Source: CAWBJP01 sp963789165
GTDB taxonomy: Bacteria > Actinomycetota > Acidimicrobiia > IMCC26256 > BP-133
Direction of reading: 5' to 3'
Assembly: GCA_963789165.1 (NCBI GenBank)
Contig: CAWBJP010000011.1
Location: 1-64,000, forward strand
DNA: 64,000 nucleotides
Below the pieces are notes generated by a model. It was not told where the DNA came from and ran no database searches. It saw nothing but the letters and a program-made list of their open reading frames with translations. The position numbers and the translations under genes were made by a program. Numbering within the stretch: position 1 is the stretch's first letter; every line of letters begins with the position of its first letter. This document shows positions 26,694-34,923 of the stretch, one piece after another.

Positions 26694-27080
26694 GTGGACT
26701 TTCTCGGTCCGGACTGGTTGGACGCTCTGGGCCGGGCCGCCGGCCAGGTGGCGCTGCCCCCGGAACTGCGCCTCACCCTCCAGCAGGTCGTCACCGGCGT
26801 CGATCGTCACCCCGGGAAGAGCGAGGTGCGCTATCACCTGGTGGTGGAGGACGGGCGCCTGCTGGTGCGGCCGGGCCAGGCGCCGGCGCCCGATCTCACC
26901 CTGACCCAGTCCTACGACCTGGCCGTCGCCCTGTCCCGGGGCGAGACCAACGCTCAGCAGGCCCTGTCCGCCGGCCACCTGAGGGTGTCGGGCAACGTGG
27001 AGCTGCTCGTCCGCCACGCCCGGGACCTGACCGGTCTGGCCGACGTCTACGCCCAGCTGCGGGAGGCCACGGTCTACTGA
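26694..27080 (+). CDS. SCP2-like small protein
   Basis: About 128 residues resembling the SCP2 sterol/lipid-transfer fold: a central beta pattern (VRYHLVVEDGRLLVRPGQ), TLTQSYDLAVALSRGET and a C-terminal GHLRVSGNVELLV segment, the usual SCP2 ending. Role likely lipid or hydrophobic ligand binding; unproven. Starts at GTG 26691/26694 or ATG 26664 are all in frame; the -10 box position favours the GTG pair. It is divergent from the prenyl synthase gene. Confidence 0.75.
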   Translation: MDFLGPDWLDALGRAAGQVALPPELRLTLQQVVTGVDRHPGKSEVRYHLVVEDGRLLVRPGQAPAPDLTLTQSYDLAVALSRGETNAQQALSAGHLRVSGNVELLVRHARDLTGLADVYAQLREATVY

Positions 27081-27106
27081 CCGGGGGCGGAGAAGGGCGA
27101 AAAGAA

Positions 27107-27129
27107 CCCGGGGTTCGGGGTGTCCCCGG
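27107..27129 (+). repeat. GC-rich short interspersed repeat, intergenic copy
   Basis: CCCGGGGTTCGGGGTGTCCC followed by CGG. Related copies lie at 10462-10486 (inside putA), 27823-27848 (3' end of coxS) and 33603-33625 (inside xdhC). In the three coding copies it is read as PGVRGAP, PGVRGVP or PGGGGVP. Confidence 0.55.
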
Positions 27130-27140
27130 AAAAAAAGAAA

Positions 27141-27159
27141 GCCCCGGGGCTCCCGGGGC
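27141..27159 (-). terminator. Minus-strand hairpin with T-tract
   Basis: GCCCCGGG/CCCGGGGC with a 3-base loop is flanked on the left by an A-rich stretch (27130-27140), so it reads as a rho-independent terminator only on the minus strand. No minus-strand gene lies just upstream; it may stop antisense transcription from the cox cluster toward the SCP2-like gene. Confidence 0.5.
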
Positions 27160-27364
27160 CCGCCGGCGGAAGGGGAGGTTTCGCCGACGGACACCCGGGA
27201 GTCTCTCCGGGGGAGGCTGGGGGACCTCCATTGACCAGAACGCCGCAAACCGGCATTCATGACGCGGACCGCTCGAACCGGAGGGCAGGCCGCACCGGCC
27301 TGAGCGAAGCCCGTGCCGAAGGTGCATGATGTTGCCCTTTCGCCGAGCCCCGGGGGGTGGTCTC

Positions 27365-27859
27365 ATGCGGGTGTCCATGACCGTCAACGGTCAGACGGGC
27401 GATCACGAAGTCGAACCTCGCCTGTTGCTGGTGTTCTACCTGAGAGAAGTTCTGGGCCTGACCGGAACGAAGATCGGATGTGACACCACCTCCTGCGGTG
27501 CGTGCACCGTGCTCATCGACGGGGAGTCGGTGAAGAGCTGCACCATGTTCGCCGTCCAGGCCGACGGCGCCGACATCACCACCATCGAGGGTCTGGCCAC
27601 CAACGGCACCCTGCATCCCATGCAGCAGGCCTTCCATGAGAACCACGGACTGCAGTGCGGCTACTGCACGGCCGGGATGGTGCTGGCCGCGGTGTCCCTG
27701 CTCGAAGAGCAGCCCAACCCGTCGGAGAGCGACGTGCGGGAAGGCCTGGAAGGCAATCTGTGCCGCTGCACCGGCTACCACAACATCGTCAAGTCGGTGC
27801 TGGCGGCTGCCGGTTCCGGGAGCCCCGGGGTGCGGGGTGTCCCCGCAGGTGCAGCATGA
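27365..27859 (+). CDS. coxS: Cox-type molybdenum hydroxylase, [2Fe-2S] small subunit
   Basis: A 164-residue iron-sulfur subunit with two [2Fe-2S] clusters. The plant-type cluster uses Cys39, 44, 47 and 59 (GCDTTSCGACT). The second uses Cys98, 101, 133 and 135 (CGYC and CRCTGYHN). It passes electrons between the Mo-cofactor and FAD subunits. The C-terminus carries an in-frame copy of the short GC-rich repeat (GSPGVRGVPAG), beyond the conserved part. The stop overlaps the coxL ATG (ATGA). ATG 27365 was chosen to fit family length; an ORF start 39 bases upstream is less likely. Confidence 0.93.
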   Translation: MRVSMTVNGQTGDHEVEPRLLLVFYLREVLGLTGTKIGCDTTSCGACTVLIDGESVKSCTMFAVQADGADITTIEGLATNGTLHPMQQAFHENHGLQCGYCTAGMVLAAVSLLEEQPNPSESDVREGLEGNLCRCTGYHNIVKSVLAAAGSGSPGVRGVPAGAA

Positions 27860-30207
27860 CCGCCGTCGGGGAGCGCATGCTGCGCCGGGAGGACGCGCCC
27901 ATCCTCACCGGTGAGTCCCGCTATGTGGACGACCTCGACATTCCCGGTGCCCTCCACGTCGCCCTGGTCCGCAGTCCTCACGCCCACGCCCGGATCACCT
28001 CCATCGACTCCACGGCGGCCAAGGCCATGCCGGGGGTGGTGGCGGTCTTCACCGCTGCCGACCTCTCCTTTGCCGGACCGCTGCCCTGCGCCTGGCCCGT
28101 CACCGCCGATATGAAGAACCCGCCCCATTACCCGCTCGCCTCGGGCAAGGCCGCCCACGTGGGCGACGCCGTCGCCGCGGTCGTGGCCACGTCGAAGTCC
28201 GCGGCCAAGGACGCCGCCGGCGAGGTGGTGGTGGACTACGAGGTGTTGCCCGCCGTCATCGACCTGGAGGACGCCCTCTCGGACCGGGTCGTCGTCCACG
28301 ACGACCTGGGCACCAACGCCTCCTACACCTGGGCGCTGCCCGAGCCCGAGGGCATCGACGACGCCTTCGCCAACGCCACCCACGTGGTCAAGGAGCGCTA
28401 CATCCAGCAGCGCCTCATCCCCGTCGCCATGGAGCCCCGGGGGGTGTGCGTGGTGCCCGCGCCGGCGGGCGGCGACTACACCGTCTATTCCTCCACCCAG
28501 ATCCCCCACATCGCCAAGATCATGATGGCTCTGACTACGGGGGTGGCCGAGAACAAGATCCGAGTCATCGCCCCCGCGGTGGGCGGCGGCTTCGGCTCCA
28601 AGCTCGAGTTCTACGCCGAAGAGGCCCTGTGCTTCGCCCTGGCCGCCAAGCTGCGCAAGCCCGTCCGCTGGACGGAGGAGCGGTCCGAGGCCTCCACGGC
28701 CACCATCCAGGGCCGGGGCCAGATCCAGGACATCGAGCTGGCCGCCGACGAGTCGGGCAAGCTCAAAGCCATCCGGGTCCGGCTCATCGCCGACATGGGG
28801 GCCTACCTGCAGCTGGTCACCCCGGGCATCCCCATCCTGGGGGCCTTCCTCTACCACGGCGTCTACCACGCCGACATGTACTCCTTCAGCTGCACGGGGG
28901 TGTTCACCACCAAGACGCCCACCGACGCCTACCGGGGGGCGGGCCGGCCCGAGGCGACGTATGCCATCGAGCGGGCCATGGACACGCTGGCCGCCCAGGT
29001 CGGGGTGGACCCGGCCGAGATCCGCCGGCGCAACTACATCGCCCCCTTCGTGTTCCCCGACTACACCTCGCCGGCGGGCCTGGCCTTCGACTCGGGCAAC
29101 TACGAGGGTTCCCTCGACAAGGCCCTCGACCTGGTCGACTACGACGGCCTGCGCAAGCAGCAGTCGGAGCGGCGGGGCGAGAGGTCCTCGAAGCATCTGG
29201 GCATCGGACTGTCGAGCTACGTGGAGATGTGCGGCCTGGCCCCCTCCCGGGTGCTGGGGGCGCTCAGCTTCGGCTCCGGAGGTTGGGAGTCGGCCACGGT
29301 CCGCATGCAGCCCACCGGCAAGGTGGAGCTGGTCACGGGGACCGTACCCCACGGCCAGGCCCACGAGACCTGCTGGAGCCAGATCGTCGGCGACCGGCTG
29401 GGCATCGCGCCCGGCGATATCGAGGTGCTCCACTCCGACACGGCCATCTCGCCGCACGGGCTCGACACCTACGGGTCCCGTTCCCTGGCGGTGGGCGGTA
29501 CGGCGGCGGCCCTGGCCGCCGACAAGGTGGTGGCCAAGGCCCGCACCATCGCAGCCCACCAACTGGAGGCGGCCGAGGACGACCTGGAGTTCTCCGGCGG
29601 CGTGTTCACGGTGAAGGGTTCTCCGGACAAGGCCCTGCCCATCCAGGCCGTGGCCTTCGGGGCCTTCACCGGCCACAACCTGCCCGACGGGATGGAACCG
29701 ACCCTGGCCGCGACGGCCACGTTCGACCCGCCCAACTTCGTGTTCCCCTTCGGCACGCACGTGTGCGTGGTGGAGGTGGACGAGGAGACGGGCGCTGTCG
29801 ACGTGTTGAAGTACGTGGCCGTCGACGACTGCGGCAACCAGATCAATCCCATGGTGGTGGAGGGTCAGATCCACGGGGGCATCACCCAGGGCCTGGCCCA
29901 GGCCCTCTTCGAGGAGGCGGTGTACGACTCCGACGGGAACCTGCTGTCGGCCACCCTGACCGACTACCTGGTGCCGTCGGCGCCCGAGCTGCCCAACTTC
30001 CAGCTCGGATCGACGTGCACGCCCTCGCCCACCAACGTGCTCGGCGTCAAGGGAATCGGGGAGGCGGGCACCATCGCCGCCACCCCGGCGGTCATCAACG
30101 CCATCGTCGACGCCCTTGCCCCACTCGGAGTCAAAGACGTGGCCATGCCCGCCTCGCCCATGCGGGTGTGGCAGACGATCCAGACGGCAAAGGAGGGGGC
30201 AAGATGA
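27856..30207 (+). CDS. coxL: Cox-type molybdenum hydroxylase large subunit, form II
   Basis: A 783-residue Mo-cofactor-binding catalytic subunit. The active-site loop reads AYRGAGR (358-364), the form II signature, not the AYXCSFR of proven CO dehydrogenases. The catalytic glutamate lies in KGIGEAGT near the C-terminus, and GGGFGSK (about 243-249) is the Mo-cofactor contact. Form II enzymes have uncertain substrates (CO oxidation is weak or unproven; other aldehydes or heterocycles are possible). The S-L-M gene order is also typical of form II. Overlaps coxS and coxM by four bases at each end. Confidence 0.93.
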   Translation: MTAVGERMLRREDAPILTGESRYVDDLDIPGALHVALVRSPHAHARITSIDSTAAKAMPGVVAVFTAADLSFAGPLPCAWPVTADMKNPPHYPLASGKAAHVGDAVAAVVATSKSAAKDAAGEVVVDYEVLPAVIDLEDALSDRVVVHDDLGTNASYTWALPEPEGIDDAFANATHVVKERYIQQRLIPVAMEPRGVCVVPAPAGGDYTVYSSTQIPHIAKIMMALTTGVAENKIRVIAPAVGGGFGSKLEFYAEEALCFALAAKLRKPVRWTEERSEASTATIQGRGQIQDIELAADESGKLKAIRVRLIADMGAYLQLVTPGIPILGAFLYHGVYHADMYSFSCTGVFTTKTPTDAYRGAGRPEATYAIERAMDTLAAQVGVDPAEIRRRNYIAPFVFPDYTSPAGLAFDSGNYEGSLDKALDLVDYDGLRKQQSERRGERSSKHLGIGLSSYVEMCGLAPSRVLGALSFGSGGWESATVRMQPTGKVELVTGTVPHGQAHETCWSQIVGDRLGIAPGDIEVLHSDTAISPHGLDTYGSRSLAVGGTAAALAADKVVAKARTIAAHQLEAAEDDLEFSGGVFTVKGSPDKALPIQAVAFGAFTGHNLPDGMEPTLAATATFDPPNFVFPFGTHVCVVEVDEETGAVDVLKYVAVDDCGNQINPMVVEGQIHGGITQGLAQALFEEAVYDSDGNLLSATLTDYLVPSAPELPNFQLGSTCTPSPTNVLGVKGIGEAGTIAATPAVINAIVDALAPLGVKDVAMPASPMRVWQTIQTAKEGAR

Positions 30208-31025
30208 TCCCGGCGGCATTCGATTACGTCCGGGCGTCCTCGGCCGAGGAGGCCGTGTCGCTGCTGACGGAACACGGTGAGGACGCCAAGCTCCTGGCCG
30301 GTGGCCACTCCCTCATCCCGCTCATGAAGCTCCGCCTGGCCTCCCCGTCGGTGCTGGTCGACGTGGGCCGGCTCACCGACCTGTCCTACGTGCGGGACGA
30401 TGGGGACCAGGTCGCCATCGGCGCCCTCACCCGGCACCGGGACATCGAGACCAGCGACCTGCTCAAGAGCCAGGTGCCGATCCTGGCCCACGTGGCCGGC
30501 CTGGTGGGTGACCCCCAGGTCCGCCACCGGGGCACCATCGGTGGATCCCTGGCCCACGGCGATCCGGCCTCGGACCTCCCTGCGGCCGTTCTCGCCCTGG
30601 GCGGCACGCTGGTGGCCCGGGGTCCGTCCGGGGAGCGATCGATTCCGGCCGGGGAGTTCTTCACCGGGTTCCTGGAGACGGCCCTCGCTCCCGACGAGCT
30701 CCTCACCGAGATCCGGGTCCCCAAAGTGGCGGGCGCCGGCTGGTCGTACCAGAAGTTCAACCGGCGGGCGCTGGACTGGGCCATCGTGGGAGTGGCGGCG
30801 GTCCGCAACGGCACCACCGGCGTGGCCCTGGTCAACATGGGGTCCACGCCGATCCGGGCCGGGGCGGTGGAGCAGGCCCTGGCCTCGGGCGCCTCGGCGG
30901 CCGATGCGGCCCGGGCCGCGGCCGAAGGGACCGAGCCGCCCACCGACCTCAACGCCAGCCCCGAGTACCGCCGGCACCTGGCCCAGGTGCTGGTGCGCCG
31001 GGCCCTCGAGGAGGCCGGCGCCTGA
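30204..31025 (+). CDS. coxM: Cox-type molybdenum hydroxylase, FAD subunit
   Basis: A 273-residue FAD-binding medium subunit. FAD contacts are visible as LAGGHSLIPLMKLRLA (about 32-47) and GTIGGSLAHGDPASDLPA (about 110-127). It accepts electrons from the small subunit and hands them to a quinone or another carrier. ATG 30204 overlaps the coxL stop (ATGA). Confidence 0.93.
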   Translation: MIPAAFDYVRASSAEEAVSLLTEHGEDAKLLAGGHSLIPLMKLRLASPSVLVDVGRLTDLSYVRDDGDQVAIGALTRHRDIETSDLLKSQVPILAHVAGLVGDPQVRHRGTIGGSLAHGDPASDLPAAVLALGGTLVARGPSGERSIPAGEFFTGFLETALAPDELLTEIRVPKVAGAGWSYQKFNRRALDWAIVGVAAVRNGTTGVALVNMGSTPIRAGAVEQALASGASAADAARAAAEGTEPPTDLNASPEYRRHLAQVLVRRALEEAGA

Positions 31026-31048
31026 CATCCCGTTGGCCGGCCGCCGTT

Positions 31049-31085
31049 CCGGGCGTTTTGCACCTCCCATGTGCAAAACGCCCGG
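31049..31085. repeat. Perfect 15-bp inverted repeat between coxM and coxD
   Basis: CCGGGCGTTTTGCAC (31049-31063) and its exact complement (31071-31085) enclose a 7-base loop. No T-tract follows, so it is more likely an mRNA stem (processing or stability) or a protein site than a strong terminator. Its GGCGTTTTGCAC core recurs at 7951-7962. Confidence 0.7.
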
Positions 31086-31107
31086 GCGGTCCGGCTATTC
31101 ATGAATC

Positions 31108-32037
31108 ATGAACTCCATGCCCGTCGCCAGCGTCGAGGAGGTGCAGCAGGCCCTCGCCCGCCACGACTACCTGGCGGACGAGGGTCTCGCCACCGCCGTC
31201 TTCCTGGCCCTGAAGCTGCGCCGGCCCCTCCTCCTGGAGGGCGAGGCGGGCGTGGGCAAGACCGAGGTGGCCAAAGTGCTGTCCCGCTGGACGGGCGGGG
31301 AGCTCCTGCGGCTGCAGTGTTATGAGGGCATCGACGCGGCCCAGGCCGTCTACGAGTGGGACTACTCCCGCCAGTTGCTCCACCTGCGGGCCGTCGAGGC
31401 GGCCCACGCCGAGGACCTCGGCCGGAGTGACGCCCTGGAGAAGATCGAGGACGAGCTGTACTCCGAGCGGTTCCTGGTCCGCCGGCCGCTGCTGCGGGCC
31501 ATCGCCTACGACGGTGATGTCGCCCCCGTGCTGCTCGTGGACGAGGTGGACCGGGCCGACGACGAGTTCGAGGCCTTCCTGCTGGAGATCCTGTCCGACT
31601 ACTCGGTGACCGTCCCCGAGCTGCGGACCTTCACCGCCGAGGTGCCGCCCGTGGTGGTGGTCACGTCCAACCGCACCCGGGACCTCCACGATGCGTTGAA
31701 GCGCCGCTGTCTCTACCACTGGATCGGTCATCCCGACTTCGACCGGGAATTGGCCATCCTGCGGGTCCGGGCGCCGGACGTGCCCGACGCCCTGGCCCGC
31801 CAGGTGGCGGCGGCCACCCAGTCGCTGCGGGGCATGGAGCTCTACAAGCCCCCGGGTGTGGCCGAGACCATCGACTGGGCGCTGTCGCTCGCCGCGCTGG
31901 GCCGTTCCACCCTCGACGAGGGATCCGTGTCGGCCACCCTGGGCAGCGTCCTCAAGTACCGCGAGGACCAGGAGCGGGTTGCGGGGCAAGGAATCGGCGA
32001 GGTCGTCCGGGCGGCGCTGCTCCGTGGCGCCAGGTGA
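31108..32037 (+). CDS. coxD: MoxR-type AAA ATPase, CoxD-like
   Basis: 309 residues with Walker A GEAGVGKTE (45-53), Walker B VLLVDEVDRAD and sensor VVVTSNRTRDL. CoxD proteins act with the CoxE VWA protein to mature the active site of Cox enzymes (sulfur and copper insertion in the CO dehydrogenase case). It is followed directly by coxE. Its stop codon lies inside the left arm of a 17-bp inverted repeat. Confidence 0.92.
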   Translation: MNSMPVASVEEVQQALARHDYLADEGLATAVFLALKLRRPLLLEGEAGVGKTEVAKVLSRWTGGELLRLQCYEGIDAAQAVYEWDYSRQLLHLRAVEAAHAEDLGRSDALEKIEDELYSERFLVRRPLLRAIAYDGDVAPVLLVDEVDRADDEFEAFLLEILSDYSVTVPELRTFTAEVPPVVVVTSNRTRDLHDALKRRCLYHWIGHPDFDRELAILRVRAPDVPDALARQVAAATQSLRGMELYKPPGVAETIDWALSLAALGRSTLDEGSVSATLGSVLKYREDQERVAGQGIGEVVRAALLRGAR

Positions 32038-32079
32038 TCGCGATCGAGGTTACGGCGCAATGTCGATCGCGATCACCTG
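32031..32079. repeat. Perfect 17-bp inverted repeat overlapping the coxD stop
   Basis: CAGGTGATCGCGATCGA (32031-32047) and its exact complement (32063-32079) enclose a 15-base loop. Each arm also contains the short palindrome GATCGCGATC. The coxD stop TGA (32035-32037) is in the left arm; coxE starts 20 bases after the right arm. Confidence 0.75.
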
Positions 32080-32098
32080 ACGCCGTCGTGTCGCCGGA

Positions 32099-33220
32099 GT
32101 GGCCCAAGTGAGTGGTGGGGCCGACCGGATGGCGGTGGGGTTCGCCCGGTTGTTGCGGCGGGCCGGGCTGGACGTGCCGGTGGGTTCGGGCGTCGTCTTC
32201 GCCCAGGCCCTGGCCGCGGTGGGGATGCAGCGGCGGGCGGGCGTGTACTGGGCGGGCCGGGCCACGCTGGTGCGCCGGCCCGAGGACGCCGGCGTCTACG
32301 ACCGGGCCTTCTCCGCCTGGTGGGAGCAGCGGGTCCCCGTCGACCTGGCCGTGGACGTGCCCGCGCCTTCGGTCACGATCGCGCTCGACTCCGAGGACGA
32401 CAGCGGCGTCGCCGGCGAGGAGGACCGCGAGCCGGCGGGGCCGACCCTGGTGGTCCGCTGGAGTCCGACCGAGGTGTTGCGGCGCAAGGACTTCGCCGCC
32501 TACACCCACGCCGAGTTCGCCGAGGCCCGCCGCCTCATGGCCGACCTGCGCCTCCACGGGGCCCTGCGGCGGTCGCGGCGCCGGCGGCCGTCCGTCCGGG
32601 ACGAGGGCCGCCCCGACCTGCGCCGCACGGTGCGGCGGGCGCTGCGCTCGGGGGGCGAGCCGATCCGCCGGGCGTTCCTGGAACCGGGAAGGCGGCCCCG
32701 GCGGGTGGTGCTCCTGTGCGACGTCTCCGGATCCATGGAGCCGTACTCCCGGGCCCTGCTGCGGTTCCTGCACGCGGCGGTGGTGGGCCGCGGGCAGATC
32801 GAGGCCTTCTCGTTGGGGACCCGCCTGACCCGCCTCACCCGGGAACTGGCGTCCCGGGACCCCGACGCCGCCCTGGCCAAGGCGGCCCGCGCCGTACCGG
32901 ACTGGTCGGGCGGCACCCGCCTCGGCGAGGGCCTGCGGGCCTTCAACGACGGGTGGGGGGTGCGGGGGATGGCGCGGGGCGCGGTGGTGGTCATCCTCTC
33001 CGACGGCTGGGACCGGGGCGACCCGGCCGTCCTCCGGGAGCAGATGGAGCGCCTGTCCCGGGTGGCCTGGAAGGTGGTGTGGGTCAATCCCCTCAAAGCC
33101 TCACCGGGTTACGCCCCGCTGGCGGCCGGGATGGCCGCGGCCCTCCCGTACGTTGACGAGTTCGTGGAAGGCCACTCGCTCGATTCCCTGGAACGCCTGG
33201 CCGAGGTGATCAGCCGGTGA
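32099..33220 (+). CDS. coxE: VWA-domain protein, CoxE-like
   Basis: 373 residues. The C-terminal von Willebrand A domain has an intact metal site start, DVSGSM (208-213), with TRLGEG and ILSDGWDRGD completing it. The N-terminal half is charged and helical with an Arg-rich stretch (about 157-182). CoxE partners CoxD in cofactor maturation. GTG 32099 is the upstream limit; GTG 32108 is possible. The stop overlaps the next GTG (GTGA). Confidence 0.9.
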   Translation: MAQVSGGADRMAVGFARLLRRAGLDVPVGSGVVFAQALAAVGMQRRAGVYWAGRATLVRRPEDAGVYDRAFSAWWEQRVPVDLAVDVPAPSVTIALDSEDDSGVAGEEDREPAGPTLVVRWSPTEVLRRKDFAAYTHAEFAEARRLMADLRLHGALRRSRRRRPSVRDEGRPDLRRTVRRALRSGGEPIRRAFLEPGRRPRRVVLLCDVSGSMEPYSRALLRFLHAAVVGRGQIEAFSLGTRLTRLTRELASRDPDAALAKAARAVPDWSGGTRLGEGLRAFNDGWGVRGMARGAVVVILSDGWDRGDPAVLREQMERLSRVAWKVVWVNPLKASPGYAPLAAGMAAALPYVDEFVEGHSLDSLERLAEVISR

Positions 33221-34335
33221 GAGAGCTGCTCGACGACCTCGCCCGCTGGCGGGCGGCGGGCAAGCGGGCGGCCCTCGCCCGCGTGGTCGACATCGAAGGC
33301 TCCGGTCCCCGCGACCCGGGGGCGGCCATGGCCGTCAACGAGGACGGGGAGGTCATCGGGTCCGTGTCCGGCGGCTGCGTGGAGGGTGCGGTCCTCACCG
33401 AGGGACTGTCCGTCCTGCGCCGGGGGGAACCCAGGCTCGTCACCTACGGCATCGCCGACGAGGACGCCTTCGCCGTCGGGCTCACCTGCGGCGGCACCAT
33501 CCACATCTTCATCGACCCGCCCGACGCCACCAGCGAGGCCATCGAGGCGGCGCTGCGCACCGGTGAGCCCGCCGCCCTGGCCACCATCATCGAAGGGTCC
33601 GGCCCCGGGGGCGGGGGTGTCCCCGTGAAGCCCGGGGCCAAGCTGCTGGTGCGACCGGGCGCCGGGTCCATCGGCGGCCTGGGGGACGCTGACCTCGACC
33701 GGGTGGTGACCCGCGATGCCCTGGGCGAACTGGAGGCGGGGCGCACCGGCGTCCGCCACTACGGACTCCACGGCGAGGCTCGGCGGGAGGAGGGCGTGGC
33801 CGTGTTCATCGAGTCGTTCGCCCCGCCACCGCGGATGGTGATCTTCGGGGCCATCGACTTCACCGCCGCCCTGGCCCGCCTGGGCAAGGTGCTCGGCTAC
33901 CACGTCACGGTGTGCGACGCCCGTCCCGTCTTCGCCACCCCCGCCCGCTTCCCCATGGCCGACGAGGTCGTCGTGGACTGGCCCGACCGCTACCTGGCCC
34001 GGGCGGGTGGCGATCTGGGGCCCCGGGACGCGGTGTGCGTCCTCACCCACGACCCGAAGTTCGACGTGCCTGCCATCCTGGCCGCGCTCGATACCCAGGT
34101 TGGCTACCTCGGCGCCATGGGCTCACGCCGGACCCACGCCCAGCGGGTGGACCGGCTGCGGGAGGCGGGCGTGGACGAGGCCGGCATCGTCCGGGTGATG
34201 GCCCCGGTCGGTCTCGATATCGGATCCCGCACGCCGGAGGAGACGGCCGTGGCCATCTGTGCGGAGATCATCGCCCTGCGCACCGGCCGCCAGGCGCCGT
34301 CCCTGCGCGACGCCGAAGGTCCGCTCCACGCCTGA
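33217..34335 (+). CDS. XdhC/CoxF-family molybdenum hydroxylase maturation protein
   Basis: 372 residues. The N-terminal XdhC/CoxI domain has GSVSGGCVEGAV; the C-terminal Rossmann domain has VIFGAIDFTAALARL and the family ending YLGAMGSRRTHAQRVDRL with a DIGSRTPEETAVAI motif. XdhC proteins bind the Mo cofactor and help insert its sulfurated form. The loop between the two domains carries a copy of the short GC-rich repeat (GPGGGGVPVKPG). GTG 33217 overlaps the coxE stop. Confidence 0.9.
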   Translation: MRELLDDLARWRAAGKRAALARVVDIEGSGPRDPGAAMAVNEDGEVIGSVSGGCVEGAVLTEGLSVLRRGEPRLVTYGIADEDAFAVGLTCGGTIHIFIDPPDATSEAIEAALRTGEPAALATIIEGSGPGGGGVPVKPGAKLLVRPGAGSIGGLGDADLDRVVTRDALGELEAGRTGVRHYGLHGEARREEGVAVFIESFAPPPRMVIFGAIDFTAALARLGKVLGYHVTVCDARPVFATPARFPMADEVVVDWPDRYLARAGGDLGPRDAVCVLTHDPKFDVPAILAALDTQVGYLGAMGSRRTHAQRVDRLREAGVDEAGIVRVMAPVGLDIGSRTPEETAVAICAEIIALRTGRQAPSLRDAEGPLHA

Positions 34336-34408
34336 GGCAGCCGCGGCCACGGCCACCATCTACGCTGCCCACCGACCTGGTTTCGACCCCTGCGACGGGA
34401 GGATCGCC

Positions 34409-34864
34409 ATGCCCGAGCTGGTCCACGAGTTCAGCTACCACGCCGACCTGGAAGGCTCCATGGTCGGCCCCGGGCCCTTCGGGACGCGGGTGTTCGCTCA
34501 CGTCGTTTCGGGCACCGTGGAAGGTGACCGGCTCAAGGGCACGCTCGCCCCCACCGGTGGCGACTGGCTCCTTATCGGTTCGGACGGCTGGGGTCGGGCC
34601 GATGTCCGGATCCAGATGCTCACTCACGACGGAGCCGTCATCTACGCGCAGTACCTCGGCCTGCTGGAGATCACGCCCGCCATCGGCGCGATCCTGGGCG
34701 GCGGCGGGGAGGCGACGGAGTTCGAGGACCAGTACTTCCGCACCGCCCCCCGGCTGGAGACGGGCGACGAGCGTTACGCGTGGGTGAATACATCCCTGTT
34801 CGTAGCCGAGGGCCGTCTCACCCCCGGCCCCGCCGTCGACTACCGCGTCTATCGCGTGACCTGA
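34409..34864 (+). CDS. DUF3237-family protein
   Basis: 151 residues of a beta-rich protein matching the DUF3237 pattern: an early GTRVFAHVVSGTVEGDRLKG block, DWLLIGSDGWGRADVRIQ and a final YAWVNTSLFVAEGRL. The function of the family is unknown. The ATG has a GGGAGGA site. Its place inside the cox cluster between xdhC and coxG suggests either a linked role or a carried passenger. Confidence 0.8.
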   Translation: MPELVHEFSYHADLEGSMVGPGPFGTRVFAHVVSGTVEGDRLKGTLAPTGGDWLLIGSDGWGRADVRIQMLTHDGAVIYAQYLGLLEITPAIGAILGGGGEATEFEDQYFRTAPRLETGDERYAWVNTSLFVAEGRLTPGPAVDYRVYRVT

Positions 34865-34923
34865 CCTCCCGGAGGCACAAGTAAGCTCGGCGCCCCACCC
34901 GGAGCTGCTCAGAGGAGGCCGGC

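Larger units (their letters stand above)
27081..27364. other. Intergenic region upstream of coxS
   Basis: No gene is seen. It contains one copy of a GC-rich short repeat (27107-27129), a minus-strand hairpin (27141-27159) and, near 27231, a TTGACC box with CATTCA at 27254 that might be a weak promoter for the cox cluster. Confidence 0.4.
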
